Source: CAIWHR01 sp963734575 | GTDB lineage: Bacteria; Pseudomonadota; Gammaproteobacteria; Burkholderiales; Casimicrobiaceae | Assembly: GCA_963734575.1 (NCBI GenBank) | Contig: CAVTHT010000005.1 | Span: 23,203 to 87,202, forward strand | Direction: 5' to 3' | Length of the DNA stretch: 64,000 nucleotides | Part shown: one piece after another, positions 1 to 8,687 of the stretch | How the letters are laid out: each line of letters opens with the position of its first letter | How positions within the stretch are numbered: the stretch's first letter is position 1 | Program-made: the position numbers and the translations under genes | The notes under the pieces: model-generated | Told to the model about the DNA's origin: nothing | Seen by the model: only the letters and a program-made list of their open reading frames with translations | The model's database searches: none

Positions 1-727
1 CCGTTGCCGACAGGAATCCGAGTCCGGCCATCCGATCGGCGTGCATGGCAGACAGCTGCAGGCGAATGCGCGACACCTGCCACAGGAACCGCATCCAGAC
101 GACCATGCGGAAGTACCAGCGGATCAGCAGGAACTGGAAGATCGGCACGCTGACATACGCGTACCAGATTCCCGCCAGCGTGAGACGGCTGGTGCCGTCG
201 GATACGCGCGCGTACCAGGTGGTCACGTCCAGCGATCCGACCGCCCGCCACACGACCGGCACACCGATGCCGTAGACCGCAACGATCATCAGCACTTCGG
301 CGATCACGGAGTTCCGCAGCCGCATCGCCGCGCGCAAGGTGTCGCGGAAGCGTTCGGTGGCTTCCGGCGGCACGAGACCGCGATTCAGGAACTCGTTGGC
401 GACCGGCCGCAGCCGCTTGTGCACCACGAGCTCGGCGAGAATCAGCAGCGGCATGGCCACCAGGAAGCGCACGTGCACCTGGATGTCCGTCAGGAACGGC
501 ACGGCGGCCGACCCACCGATGGCATCACCACCCGCGGCGGCAAGCACGAGCAGCGGCAGCCACGCGAACAGCGCGATCACCACGATGCGACGCCGCACGA
601 GCTCGAGTGCGTCACCGGCGATGTGCGCGCGTCGCAGAAGCTGGTAGAGCGGGCCGCCGAGGATGATCGAGAAATCCTTCGGATCGTCGTCCAGAGGCGT
701 GTCGAGCGTGAAGCGCAGCGCAGTCAT
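1..727 (-). CDS. Multi-pass membrane protein, 3' end beyond window
   Basis: An open frame runs from an ATG at 727 to the left edge without a stop, giving about 242 residues. It begins MTALRFTLDT and has several hydrophobic stretches (around IVVIALFAWLPLLVLAA, VRFLVAMPLLILAELVV, VIAEVLMIVAVYGIGVPVVW and FQFLLIRWYF), so it is probably an inner-membrane protein with four or more helices. I do not recognise the family. The plus-strand frames over the same bases are arginine/histidine-rich and look like shadows. The C-terminus is missing, so the stop and full length are unknown. Confidence 0.6.
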   Translation of the reverse strand, partial: MTALRFTLDTPLDDDPKDFSIILGGPLYQLLRRAHIAGDALELVRRRIVVIALFAWLPLLVLAAAGGDAIGGSAAVPFLTDIQVHVRFLVAMPLLILAELVVHKRLRPVANEFLNRGLVPPEATERFRDTLRAAMRLRNSVIAEVLMIVAVYGIGVPVVWRAVGSLDVTTWYARVSDGTSRLTLAGIWYAYVSVPIFQFLLIRWYFRMVVWMRFLWQVSRIRLQLSAMHADRMAGLGFLSAT

Positions 728-852
728 GATGAACCCGGCGTCCGGTTACCTTGCGTCACCTCCGCCGCGTCGGGGAGTGGCGGAGGCGCGCCGCGCGGGA
801 CACGACGGCCCGCGCACGATGCAACCCCCGCAACACCGAAAGGACCGTCAAC

Positions 853-1452
853 TCAGAAGCGGAAGTCGATGCCGCCCATGTAGCTGTCGACACGGATCTT
901 GTCGTTCTTCATCCATTCGGCGAAGAGGCCCCAGTTCGGGTGAAACTTCCACCGGGCACCGACACCGTAGGTCGCTTCGTTCTGCTTGTCGTGACGGTCG
1001 GCCGTCGCCTCGGGCAGATTGCCCTTGAACTTGATCTCCGAGCGCGCATAGCCGATGCGCCCGTAGAGATCGAACGCGCTGATCGGCACGATGCCTACGA
1101 GCGAGATCCCGTACGACTGCGCGCGCGCCGAGCCGTTGACGTACACGTTCGTCCCGGCGGCGGTGCCGTTGAAATCATATTTGCCGAGGTCGTAATAGCC
1201 GAGCTCGACGGCGAAGAACGGACTGAATCGCAAGCCGCCACGAACCGTGTACGTCGTGTCGGTGTCGTCCAGCACCGCGTTGGTGAGGCCGGTGAGCTCG
1301 CTGGCGGACCGGTTGAGCGAGCCCTGGCCGACGCCCGCGCCGATGTACCACGGCAGTTGCGGGGTTGCCCAGGCGGCGGGAGCCTGCGCAAAAGCCATCG
1401 ACGATGCGCCCAGCAGCGCCGTCGCCACCACGATACCGCTGATCTTCTTCAT
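853..1452 (-). CDS. Outer-membrane beta-barrel protein (OmpA/OmpW-like fold)
   Basis: A protein of 199 residues starting MKKISGIVVA, with a clear signal peptide ending near SMAFAQ|AP. The mature part alternates aromatic and polar residues in short strands (YIGAGVGQGS, VELGYYDLGKYDF, DLYGRIGYARSE, YGVGARWKFHPNWGLFAEW) and ends in GGIDFRF with a terminal Phe, the usual outer-membrane insertion signal. It fits the small eight-stranded barrel family (PF13505-like). The ATG at 1452 was chosen over a longer in-frame start at 1581 because the signal peptide begins there. Substrate or ligand is unknown. Confidence 0.85.
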   Translation of the reverse strand: MKKISGIVVATALLGASSMAFAQAPAAWATPQLPWYIGAGVGQGSLNRSASELTGLTNAVLDDTDTTYTVRGGLRFSPFFAVELGYYDLGKYDFNGTAAGTNVYVNGSARAQSYGISLVGIVPISAFDLYGRIGYARSEIKFKGNLPEATADRHDKQNEATYGVGARWKFHPNWGLFAEWMKNDKIRVDSYMGGIDFRF

Positions 1453-1633
1453 GCTTGAAGCTCCATTCCGGATTGAACTGCCTGATGAGGCACGTCGTCC
1501 GCGCTGGGAAACGAACGCGCGAACCGCTGCCTCTTCTGTCTCGATGATGCGCGGCCGCGCCGCGTGGCGCCATGGCACCAAGGTGCTGACCGGATGTTTG
1601 TTGCAGATGTGCTACAACCAGGACGGGGCGGTA

Positions 1634-2008
1634 TCAGTGCGGTGACGCGAAGCTCCGCACCGTATCGGCCAGCGCGCGTCCGGTAAACGGTTTCACGAGG
1701 AGCGCTGCGGCACCGGCCGCCGTGGCGTCGAGCCTGAGGTCCGGGTCGTCGTCCGCCGTGATGAGGATGACGGGTGTCGGCGACAGCATCGAGCGCAGCT
1801 TGCGTTGCAGATCGAGCCCCGACATGCCGGGCAGATCCACGTCCACCACGTAGCACTGCGCGCTGACGTCGCCTGCGGAGAGAAGGTCCTCCGCCGACCG
1901 GAAATGGTCGGCGCGCACTCCCATCAGGCGAAACATGCGAACGATCGCAAATGCGATGCCTGCGTCGTCCTCCACCAGCGCGATGCGCACCGGCAGGTCG
2001 TTGCCCAT
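1634..2008 (-). CDS. Single-domain response regulator (CheY-like receiver)
   Basis: A protein of 124 residues that is only a receiver domain. Visible landmarks are the acidic pair in VEDDAG, the likely phospho-acceptor Asp in VDVDLPGM, the Thr in LITADDD and the Lys in LLVKPFTG. With no output domain it probably acts as a phosphate shuttle or sink. It is last in a three-gene minus-strand set after a sensor kinase and a LuxR-type regulator, with 27 bp separating it from the latter, so the three probably form one signalling unit (inference). Confidence 0.88.
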   Translation of the reverse strand: MGNDLPVRIALVEDDAGIAFAIVRMFRLMGVRADHFRSAEDLLSAGDVSAQCYVVDVDLPGMSGLDLQRKLRSMLSPTPVILITADDDPDLRLDATAAGAAALLVKPFTGRALADTVRSFASPH

Positions 2009-2035
2009 TACTGCTCCAGGCCGTTCGTGGAGCCA

Positions 2036-2731
2036 TCATTGTCCGCTCCGCACGGCGGTGCGCAATGCGTCTTTGGGGCCGTCGGAGGGTGTGGGCGCGA
2101 GCGCAACACCGCACGCGTGCAACTGATCTGCGACATGCACGAGGTCGGGCACGCGGCGCACGCCCATCTTCATCATGACCCGCGACCGGTGCGTCTTGAC
2201 CGTGCGCTCCGCCGTGTCCAGCGCGTAGGCGATCTGCTTGTTGAGCAGCCCGGCGATCACCCCGGCCATCACCTGCCGCTCGCGCGCGGTGAGCGTCGCG
2301 TAACGCCCGGCGAGACTGGCCGCGCGGCTCCGCTGCCTGGCGTTCTCGTCGTCGCGCTCGAGGGCAATGGCAAGGGACCCGAGGAGCGTATTCGTCTCCA
2401 CGGGTTTCGTCAGGAAGTCGATGGCGCCCGCCTTGATTGCGCGGACCGTCGTGGGAATGTCGCCGCAACCGCTGAGAAATATCACGGGATGCGCGTTGGT
2501 GCGGCCACGCAAGGCAGCCTGCAGGTCGAGGCCCGTAGGCCCGGGCATGGAGAGATCGAGCAGCACGCATGCGGGACTGCGCGAGTCGTCGGCAAGCAGG
2601 TACTCGCCGGCCGAAGCGTGGAGCACCGGCTCGAGGCCCGCACCGCGCAGGATGCGGCCGAGCGCCACGCGGTACGACGCGTCGTCGTCGACGACGTGGA
2701 CGATGCCGCGCAACGCAAGTCCCGCTGTCAT
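2036..2731 (-). CDS. NarL/FixJ-family response regulator with LuxR-type HTH
   Basis: A protein of 231 residues. The N-terminal receiver has VVDDDAS, the acceptor Asp in LLDLSMPGP and the Lys in FLTKPVE. The C-terminal HTH has the LuxR signature LTARERQVMAGVIAGLLNKQ followed by TAERTVKTHRSRVMMKM. The receiver resembles FixJ/TodT-type proteins, known for oxygen or aromatic sensing and other signals. Its ATG overlaps the stop of the upstream kinase by four bases (2728-2731), which indicates translational coupling and that the kinase is the cognate partner. The DNA target is not known. Confidence 0.88.
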   Translation of the reverse strand: MTAGLALRGIVHVVDDDASYRVALGRILRGAGLEPVLHASAGEYLLADDSRSPACVLLDLSMPGPTGLDLQAALRGRTNAHPVIFLSGCGDIPTTVRAIKAGAIDFLTKPVETNTLLGSLAIALERDDENARQRSRAASLAGRYATLTARERQVMAGVIAGLLNKQIAYALDTAERTVKTHRSRVMMKMGVRRVPDLVHVADQLHACGVALAPTPSDGPKDALRTAVRSGQ

Positions 2732-3736
2732 GACGTCATGGCCGGGACCCAGACCCGGAAGATGGCGCCGCGCGACCGTCCGGCATCGGCGCTGACGATA
2801 CCGCGATGCGCATCGACGATGGCCCGCACGATCGACAGCCCGAGGCCCGTGCCTTCGGGCTTCGTCGTGAAGAAGGATTCGAACAGGCGACCTGCATCGC
2901 CGGCCGCCACGCCCGGCCCGTGGTCCCGGACGGCGATCTCCGCTCCGCCGCGGCAGGCGCGGGTCTGGATCTGCACCTCACGCTCGCGTTCCGGCGTGGA
3001 CTGCATCGCCTCCATGGCGTTGACCACCAGATTGATCAGCACCTGCTGCATTTGCACCGCGTCTCCGGCAACGGCAGGCACGTTGCCTGCGAAGTCCTGG
3101 ACGATCCGGATCCTGCGCCGTGTCGCATCGGAGGTCAGATGATGGATGGCCGCCATCACCTCGGCGTTCACGTCGAGCTGCGCGAAATGCAGCTCGCGCT
3201 TGCGGAGCAGGATGCGTAGGCCGCGTATCACCTCGCTGGCGCGCAGATCATCGGCGCGGATGTCGCGCACGATGGCACGCAGCTCGTCGAGGTCGGGACT
3301 GTTCCTGGTCGAGAATCAGGTCGGCGGCGTCGGCGTTGCTGAGAATTGCGCCGAGCGGCTGGTTGATCTCGTGCGCGATGCTCGCGGCGAGCACGCCCAT
3401 GACCGACAGGCGCGCCGCGTGCGCGAGCTCCGTCCGGCGCCGCTGCGCTTCCTCCTCCGCATGCTGGCGGCGTCGTCGCTGCCACAGGAGTCCCCACAGG
3501 AGCCCTGCCTGGAGCACCACGATCGCGCCGAGCACCGCGACGGGTCCGCTATAGGTGCGCCAGAATTCCCGCGAGCCGAATGCGGTGCCGAATTCCCCGG
3601 GCAGCTCTCCTGGGGCGAGCTGCACGCCGGCACCCTCGCATGCGGTGACCACGACGCCGCAAGCGACGCACAGGCCGGCCAGCCAGCCTGCGTGCCAGCC
3701 AGGGAAGCGTGCCGTTGCAGGTGCGCAGGATTGCAT
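2728..3736 (-). CDS. Membrane sensor histidine kinase (one frameshift)
   Basis: The gene starts at the ATG at 3736 (MQSCAPATAR). Two membrane helices (GWLAGLCVACGVVV and GPVAVLGAIVVLQAGLLWGLLW) flank a short periplasmic loop. A coiled linker follows, then an H-box with HEINQPLGA, an N-box QQVLINLVVNAMEAM, G1 VRDHGPGV and G2 in TTKPEGTGLGL. It has no PAS domain, unlike FixL. The reading frame shifts near 3310. Removing one base between the codons for DQE and SPDLDELRAIVRD restores a continuous kinase of about 335 residues, so this is a single indel, real or a sequence error. It overlaps the next gene by ATGA. Confidence 0.8.
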
Positions 3737-3768
3737 GACGTCGTCGATATGCGCCGCAGCGGGCCGCG

Positions 3769-4140
3769 TCAGTCGTCGACGGCCTTCCAGCCGTCGGGCA
3801 GCTTGCAGAGCGTCCACGAGCTGACGTTCTTCAACCCGCCGGCGGAGACCGCGAACTGGGCGCGGCGACACGTCTTGCCATCACGCACGAATGCGGTGCG
3901 CGGAGTGACGGAGCCCGATGCGCCCGTCGCGGGGTTCTCCCAGGCATACGCTTCGCCATCGCGTCCTTCCTCGAGCGCGGACCGGATCACGCCGTTGGCG
4001 ATCTGGAAGTCGTCCTTCGTCATGCGGCTCACCGGCGCGTCCTTGAGGAAGTAGCCCTCCGCCGCGGACGCGAGCGGCGACGCAGCCGCGACCATCAGGA
4101 CACTCGCGAAGGCGAGCAGGCGGGTGTTTCGGTGAAGCAT
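3769..4140 (-). CDS. Exported surface-antigen-like protein
   Basis: A protein of 123 residues from the ATG at 4140 (MLHRNTRLLA). A signal peptide ends near LASAAEG. The mature part carries YAWENPATGASGSVTP and a pair of cysteines (GKTCRRAQF, WTLCKLPDGW). This resembles the C-terminal domain of RT0821/Lpp0805-type 17-kDa surface antigens, in which a W-NP-TG-G-V-P pattern and a Cys-containing C-terminus recur (family knowledge from memory). Function is unknown. One copy of the shared 21-bp upstream element lies 59 bp before the start, at 4200-4220. Confidence 0.65.
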   Translation of the reverse strand: MLHRNTRLLAFASVLMVAAASPLASAAEGYFLKDAPVSRMTKDDFQIANGVIRSALEEGRDGEAYAWENPATGASGSVTPRTAFVRDGKTCRRAQFAVSAGGLKNVSSWTLCKLPDGWKAVDD

Positions 4141-4199
4141 GCGAAGCCTCCGGATGGCTCGTGCGCGATGGGTCAATCTTCGTGGATGGCCGCAAGGCT

Positions 4200-4220
4200 C
4201 GTCCTCGCAAATCTGGACAA
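4200..4220 (-). promoter_or_regulatory. Shared 21-bp upstream element, copy H
   Basis: The plus strand reads GTCCTCGCAAATCTGGACA (core), matching the window-wide consensus GTCYTYGCRAWTCTCGACA with one mismatch (CTGG for CTCG). It lies 59 bp upstream of the minus-strand surface-antigen gene. Its orientation relative to the gene is the same as in the other seven copies. Confidence 0.6.
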
Positions 4221-4320
4221 GCATTCCGCCTCCGCGAGGCGATGAGCGTGCGGCTGGCCTGTGCGCAGCTGGAACGGCGAGTCGGGGCGTGCGCTCGGCG
4301 CGCCGGCGGGTGCTGCCGGA

Positions 4321-5037
4321 TCAGCCCGGGACGAACGAGACCAACTCGAGGATTGCGTGCTGGCTGCGAATCATGGCGGCGTCGCGGCCGGTGCCGTCGA
4401 TGTACTGCGCGTCGCGCACCTCACGCACGAAATTGCGCACGGCGGGCGCGTACCAGGTGACGTAGTTGCACTCGGTGGCCTGCCGCCAGAACTCGTTGTC
4501 GTCGAGGCGCATGCTGACGCGCAGCTGGATCACGTCCACCGTACCCGCCGGGGTGGACATCGAACTCCACGTCCCGACGCGCACCCAGCGGGTGATCTCG
4601 CCGTCGCGCTTCAGCGCCTCGTTGTAGTTGGCAATGCGCTGGTTCCATTGCTTCCCGGGCGCAAGCGGGAATTCGTAGCGCTTGAGCGTTCCCGCGAAAC
4701 GCCGGGTCTCGGCGTCGAGCAAGGCACCCTGCGCGACGAGACCGGGTGCTGCCCAGATCTCCTCGCGCACGTTGTCCACGGTCGGACCCTTTTGCGTGAT
4801 TCGCACGCGGATGCCTTCGGGGCCCACCGCGATCACTTCCTGCGTTTCGTCCCACACGACCGGCGAGCGGTAGCCGTCCTGAGCGCGATATGTCCACCGG
4901 TCTCCCACGCGATACACCGGCGCATCCGCGGCCGGGCCGCTGCCGCCGGCGACCATGCCGTCGCCTGTTGCGCAGCCCGCCAGCGTTGCAGCAGCTGCGA
5001 GCAGAAACGATCTACGGCTGCAAGCGCTCATCGCCAT
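4321..5037 (-). CDS. Predicted lipoprotein, unknown function
   Basis: A protein of 238 residues. The N-terminus MAMSACSRRSFLLAAAATLAGCATG has a lipobox LAGC, so the mature protein should be lipidated on Cys and anchored in the envelope. The rest (YRVGDRWTYRAQDGYRS, VQPGKQWNQRI-like segments, WVRVGTWSSMSTPAGTVDVIQL) resembles periplasmic proteins of unknown function seen in betaproteobacteria. No catalytic motif is apparent. It lies in a run of small exported-protein genes on the same strand, 42 bp before the next one. Confidence 0.7.
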   Translation of the reverse strand: MAMSACSRRSFLLAAAATLAGCATGDGMVAGGSGPAADAPVYRVGDRWTYRAQDGYRSPVVWDETQEVIAVGPEGIRVRITQKGPTVDNVREEIWAAPGLVAQGALLDAETRRFAGTLKRYEFPLAPGKQWNQRIANYNEALKRDGEITRWVRVGTWSSMSTPAGTVDVIQLRVSMRLDDNEFWRQATECNYVTWYAPAVRNFVREVRDAQYIDGTGRDAAMIRSQHAILELVSFVPG

Positions 5038-5079
5038 CCTCCCGAAAAGGCCGATCGGATGTTTGACGCAACTACTGCA

Positions 5080-5772
5080 CTACTTGCCCGACGCGACGCT
5101 GCCGATGGTCGTCAGCAGCTTGTTGGCATCGTCGTTGTGCGCGGTGTAGCGGACCAGGATGTCGGGCGGCAGCACTTGCTTGCCGTAATACGCACGGTTG
5201 TAATCATCCGAGACCTTGACGACCGTGCCGTCGAGGTTGATGCCGCCATAGACGCCCTTGGCACGGCTGAACGTGATGAGGTCCGCGACGACGTCCGAAC
5301 TTGCGCCCGCGCCGACCGGTCCCGCCGCGACGCTTGCATCGGCGCCCATTTTGAACGAGCTCGACAGCATCGAGTTGAGCGCCTTGTCGGTCATGACGAG
5401 GGTGATGTTCTCGGACACCGATACGCCGGCCTGAAAGCCAATGCTCGCCGTCGCGAGGGTGTAGAACGCCGGGCCCATGAACTTGCCCGTCTTCGCGTCG
5501 CGCACCACGAACACCGCGCGCCCACCGGAGCCGCCGAGGATGAATCCCGCCTTGGCGATCGACGGTGCGATCAGCACACCCTTGGCACGGCCGACGTTCC
5601 TCTGCAGCCACGTCATCTCGGGATCGCGCACGAAGTTCTGGAACGTGGTCTCGGCCGCCGCAACCAGCGCCTGCTGGTCGTTCGCTGCCGCGACAGCCGC
5701 TGGCGCCGCCAGCGTCGTCGCGAATGCCAGCGCCATCGCGCCGAGCATCGCGTGGGACATCTTGTTGAGCAT
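5080..5772 (-). CDS. SYLF-domain (Ysc84-type) lipid-binding protein
   Basis: A protein of 230 residues with a signal peptide (MLNKMSHAML to AAPAAVAAAN). The C-terminal two thirds matches the SYLF/DUF500 pattern: AKGVLIAPSIAKAGFILGG, GGRAVFVVRD, GPAFYTLATASIGFQAGVS, then late segments DVVADLITFSRAKGVYGGINLDG and YYGKQVLPPDIL. SYLF domains in eukaryotic Ysc84/SH3YL1 bind phosphoinositides. Bacterial versions are exported proteins of uncertain role, probably at the outer membrane. The gene is intact and full length for the bacterial family. Confidence 0.88.
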   Translation of the reverse strand: MLNKMSHAMLGAMALAFATTLAAPAAVAAANDQQALVAAAETTFQNFVRDPEMTWLQRNVGRAKGVLIAPSIAKAGFILGGSGGRAVFVVRDAKTGKFMGPAFYTLATASIGFQAGVSVSENITLVMTDKALNSMLSSSFKMGADASVAAGPVGAGASSDVVADLITFSRAKGVYGGINLDGTVVKVSDDYNRAYYGKQVLPPDILVRYTAHNDDANKLLTTIGSVASGK

Positions 5773-5809
5773 TTTCGTCTCCTTGTTTTTGACTACGGGA
5801 CCAACATCG

Positions 5810-6205
5810 CTACTGCGCCGACGGAAGCTTGCAGCCGGAAACCGGCTCGACCATGGCGATCACCGGTTCCCAGTCGGGACCGGTGCTGTGCTTGAATTGC
5901 GCATTGAGGTAGTAGCGCTTGCACGGTTCGATATCGAGGTTCAGCTTCACGTCGGAACCCTGGAAGCCCTTGCGCATCGGTGAGCGGACGACGACCTCGT
6001 GCTTGCCGGGCTCGACCTTCACGATCCGGCTCGTCTGCGATGCGCCGTCGATGCGGCTGATGACCGCCGGCTCGAGATGCATGCGCGCGGTGGGAAACCG
6101 GTTGCCGGTCACTTCGCTCCAGGTCGGTCCCCACCTCGCAAGTGCGGCTGCCGCGTCGCCCGCCAGCGCGATCAGGATCAGGGCGAGAATCGGTTGAAGC
6201 CTCAT
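5810..6205 (-). CDS. Small exported protein, unknown function
   Basis: A protein of 131 residues with a signal peptide (MRLQPILALILIALAGDAAAAL). The mature part contains ISRIDG, VKVEPGKHEVVVRSP and CKRYYLNAQF. The sequence PGKHEVVV followed by a short beta segment resembles the PEGA-like or carboxypeptidase-regulatory beta folds often found in envelope proteins. Two cysteines (PCKRYY and SGCKLPS) could pair. No family could be assigned. It is preceded and followed closely by exported-protein genes on the same strand. Confidence 0.6.
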   Translation of the reverse strand: MRLQPILALILIALAGDAAAALARWGPTWSEVTGNRFPTARMHLEPAVISRIDGASQTSRIVKVEPGKHEVVVRSPMRKGFQGSDVKLNLDIEPCKRYYLNAQFKHSTGPDWEPVIAMVEPVSGCKLPSAQ

Positions 6206-6247
6206 GCTCGTCTCCGTGCGATGGGCGCGCTGTCGCGCCCGCAGCGC

Positions 6248-6838
6248 CTACTTCGGGGCGGCAGGACTGACGTCCACCGCGATGGCTTCGACGTACGTGG
6301 CTTCCAGCTGATCGCCTTTCGCGATGAGCTTGAATTGCTCGGGATCGCGCACCTTGATGTCGACCGTGCGCTGCGGCCCGCGCACACGGATGGTCTGCGT
6401 TGCCGCGTCGAGGTCCATGACGTCACCGACGACCGTCACCTGCCGGCCGACCGCGCCGCCCGGAGTCGCGCCAGGCGCTGCCCTGGCCATGCCCTTCTCC
6501 TCGGTCCGTGCCACCACCTTGCCGCCACCCTTCTTGAGCTCGACCACGAGCGCTTGGGCGTACTGCACTGCGACTTTGTCACCGGCCTTGAGCTGCGCGA
6601 AGTTCCTGACCTCCGGGCCGGCGGTGACCGTGACTTCCTTGCCGTTCGATCCGACGACCGTCACGTCGCGCGTTCCCTGGTCGACCTTCGTGATCGTTCC
6701 CGTGATGGTGGCGGTCTCCGCCTTGCCGACGAGCCCGGGCTCGCTGAAGCTCTGCCCCTCGCGGCTTTGTGCGCCGGCGCCGAACGCGATCGTGAGGGCG
6801 ACGGCGACGGCCGACAGGGTGGTTAGCGCTTTGTGCAT
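6248..6838 (-). CDS. Periplasmic protein with two repeated beta-domains, unknown function
   Basis: A protein of 196 residues from the ATG at 6838 (MHKALTTLSA), with a signal peptide cut near GAGAQSREG. Two similar segments follow: ITKVDQGTRDVTVVGSNGKEVTVTAG ... LKAGDKVAVQYAQALVVEL, and VMDLDAATQTIRVRGPQRTVDIKV ... IAKGDQLEATYVEAIAVDV. This internal duplication of an OB-like or copper-binding-like domain is visible directly. Similar proteins are annotated only as hypothetical. The reading frame stays open upstream to 7186, but the signal peptide makes 6838 the better start. Confidence 0.65.
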   Translation of the reverse strand: MHKALTTLSAVAVALTIAFGAGAQSREGQSFSEPGLVGKAETATITGTITKVDQGTRDVTVVGSNGKEVTVTAGPEVRNFAQLKAGDKVAVQYAQALVVELKKGGGKVVARTEEKGMARAAPGATPGGAVGRQVTVVGDVMDLDAATQTIRVRGPQRTVDIKVRDPEQFKLIAKGDQLEATYVEAIAVDVSPAAPK

Positions 6839-7263
6839 GATGTGCTCCCTTGGATTGAAGGAATTACGCGGTAGTCGGCATCGGTGGTCGGTGTGTTGCG
6901 TCGCGCATTCGCGTGCTCGTGGCCTTGCTACTCGGGTCGGGTCGAGCTGCGGGCCGGGTGCTGCAATGTGATCACGCGCATCGGGCCGAACGTCGCCGGT
7001 GGGCGCGCGCGACACGCGCAGCTTCACTTCGCCGGGCGGTGCCTTGATCCGGACGACGTCCGTCAGCGAGGGGCTCCAGTGCAGCGAGAACACCAGGATG
7101 GATGCCGCAACCAGCCAGACCCAGCCGTTGGCGAGGGTTTCGCGCAGCATTGCGAGCAGGCGCCGACGACGCCATTCGCGCGGCACCGGCGCCGGTGTCG
7201 GAGCGGCCGCGCTGCCAGCCGCGAACGCCGGACGCGCGACGATGCGGCGCGCGGACGAAAGGG
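6839..7263. other. 425-bp stretch without a supported gene
   Basis: The frame of the downstream gene stays open here and would encode a hydrophobic piece (LANGWVWLVAASILVFSLHW) from an ATG at 7150. It then runs on, without a stop, through low-quality sequence into the signal peptide of the next gene. That is not a believable fusion. A small membrane-protein gene broken by an indel is possible. I see no RNA gene or clear repeat. Confidence 0.3.
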
Positions 7264-8683
7264 CTAGTCGGCATCGGCGACCTCGGCACGCGCACGCGCA
7301 TCCGCGGCGAACGGACCGCCGACGGCGAGGTAGAGGTTCACACGCTGGATGCGCCGCTCGCTCTGCACCTGCACGAGGCTGGTGCGCGTGCCGTAGAGCG
7401 CCACGCTCTGCTGGAGCACCGCCCGCAGGTCGCCCGACCCGACGCGATAGCGCACCTGGGCAAGCTCCAGCGTGCGGGCGTTGCGCTCCACCGCGCGCAC
7501 GAGGATCGCTTCGCGCTCGTCGGCGGCGAACCCCGCCGACAACGCGGCTTCGACATCGCCGAACGCACGCGCGCCGATGCGCCCGTACTCGGCGACGGCG
7601 AGCGCCTGCTCGGCGGTGCGGATGTCCACCTGCGCCTGCAGCGCGTAGCCGTTGAACAGCGGCGCGAGGATGTTCGCGCCCAGGCTCACCACGGGATTGG
7701 AGTGATCCTTGAGGATGAACAGATCGCTCGACATCCCCGAGACGCTCGCGGTGAGGGCGATCTTCGGCAGGCGCGCGGCCTTCGCCTCGCCGACACGGTT
7801 GAACGCTGCGGCCACGCGGCGCTCCGCGGCCACGACGTCGGGCCGGCGTTCGAGCAGCTCGGAAGGAAGACCGACGGGAACGGGGCCGGGCATCGGGGGC
7901 AACGACACGGGCACCTCGACCGCGGCCGCCGGGTAGCGCCCCAGCAGCGTCTCGATTGCACGCAATGCCTGCTCCTGCGCGAGCGCCAGCTGCCGCTCGG
8001 CGTCGCGTGCCGTCTCCACGTTGGCTTCCGCGAGCGACAGGTCGTATTCGTCGCCGCGACCGACGCGCAGGCGATCGCGCGCGAGGCCGGTGGCCTGGTC
8101 GGACGAGCGCACGATGTCCTCGGCGATGCTGCGCTGCAGGCCCGCTTCGATGGCGAGGAGCCAGCTCTTGACCACCAGGGCCGTGATGGACTCGCGCGCG
8201 TATTCCGCGTCGAGCGTTGCGGAGTCGTACTGCTCACGGCCGGCGTTGCGCTCGTAGCGCGCGCGCCCCCAGAGATCGAGCTCCCAGTTCGGCGAACAGG
8301 CCGACCGCATTCACGCCGGTGTTGTCGCCGCCGGACTTGCCGCCGCCGTGCGCGATCGCATTGACCGCCGGATAGATCGTGCTGCCGGCGAGCTTCGCCT
8401 GACCCGCAGCGAGCTCGACGCGCGCGGCAGCGATGCGGAGGTCGCTGTTGTATGCGAGCGCCTCGGCGACGAGCGCGGTGAGCTGCGGATCCCTGAATTC
8501 GTGCAGCCAGTCGCCGCGCGCGCTGCTGCTGCCTGCACCGTGCGCGATCCAGCCAGCAGGCACCTGCACGTTCGGCATGGCCTGCGCCTGGATCTCGTCC
8601 TGCTTCGGTGCGGACGTCAGTGCACAGCCGCCGAGCGCCAGCACGCCGGCGGCGCAGACGAGAAGAAGTTGGCGCGGCACCAT
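7264..8683 (-). CDS. NodT/TolC-family efflux outer-membrane lipoprotein (one frameshift)
   Basis: The N-terminal part from the ATG at 8683 has a lipobox (LALGGCALTS) and the start of the family (WLHEFRDPQLTALVAEALAYNSDLRIAAARVE). The C-terminal part from about 8289 carries WELDLWGRARYERNAG, then GLARDRLRVGRGDEYDLSLAEANVETARD and the second repeat LELAQVRYRVGSGDLRAVLQQ. This is the duplicated OEP structure of RND/ABC outer-membrane factors. One extra base near 8289 (between GLFA and NWELD) breaks the frame. The corrected protein is about 472 residues, normal for the family. It lies 4 bp downstream of the HlyD-type adaptor gene, so the two are probably co-transcribed. Confidence 0.88.
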
Positions 8684-8687
8684 CGGG

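Noticed and set aside
6839..7186. Open frame upstream of and fused in frame to the 6248-6838 gene
   Set aside because: It contains one hydrophobic segment but runs into the signal peptide of the next gene without a stop, and the rest is charged low-quality sequence. A real gene would need its own stop.
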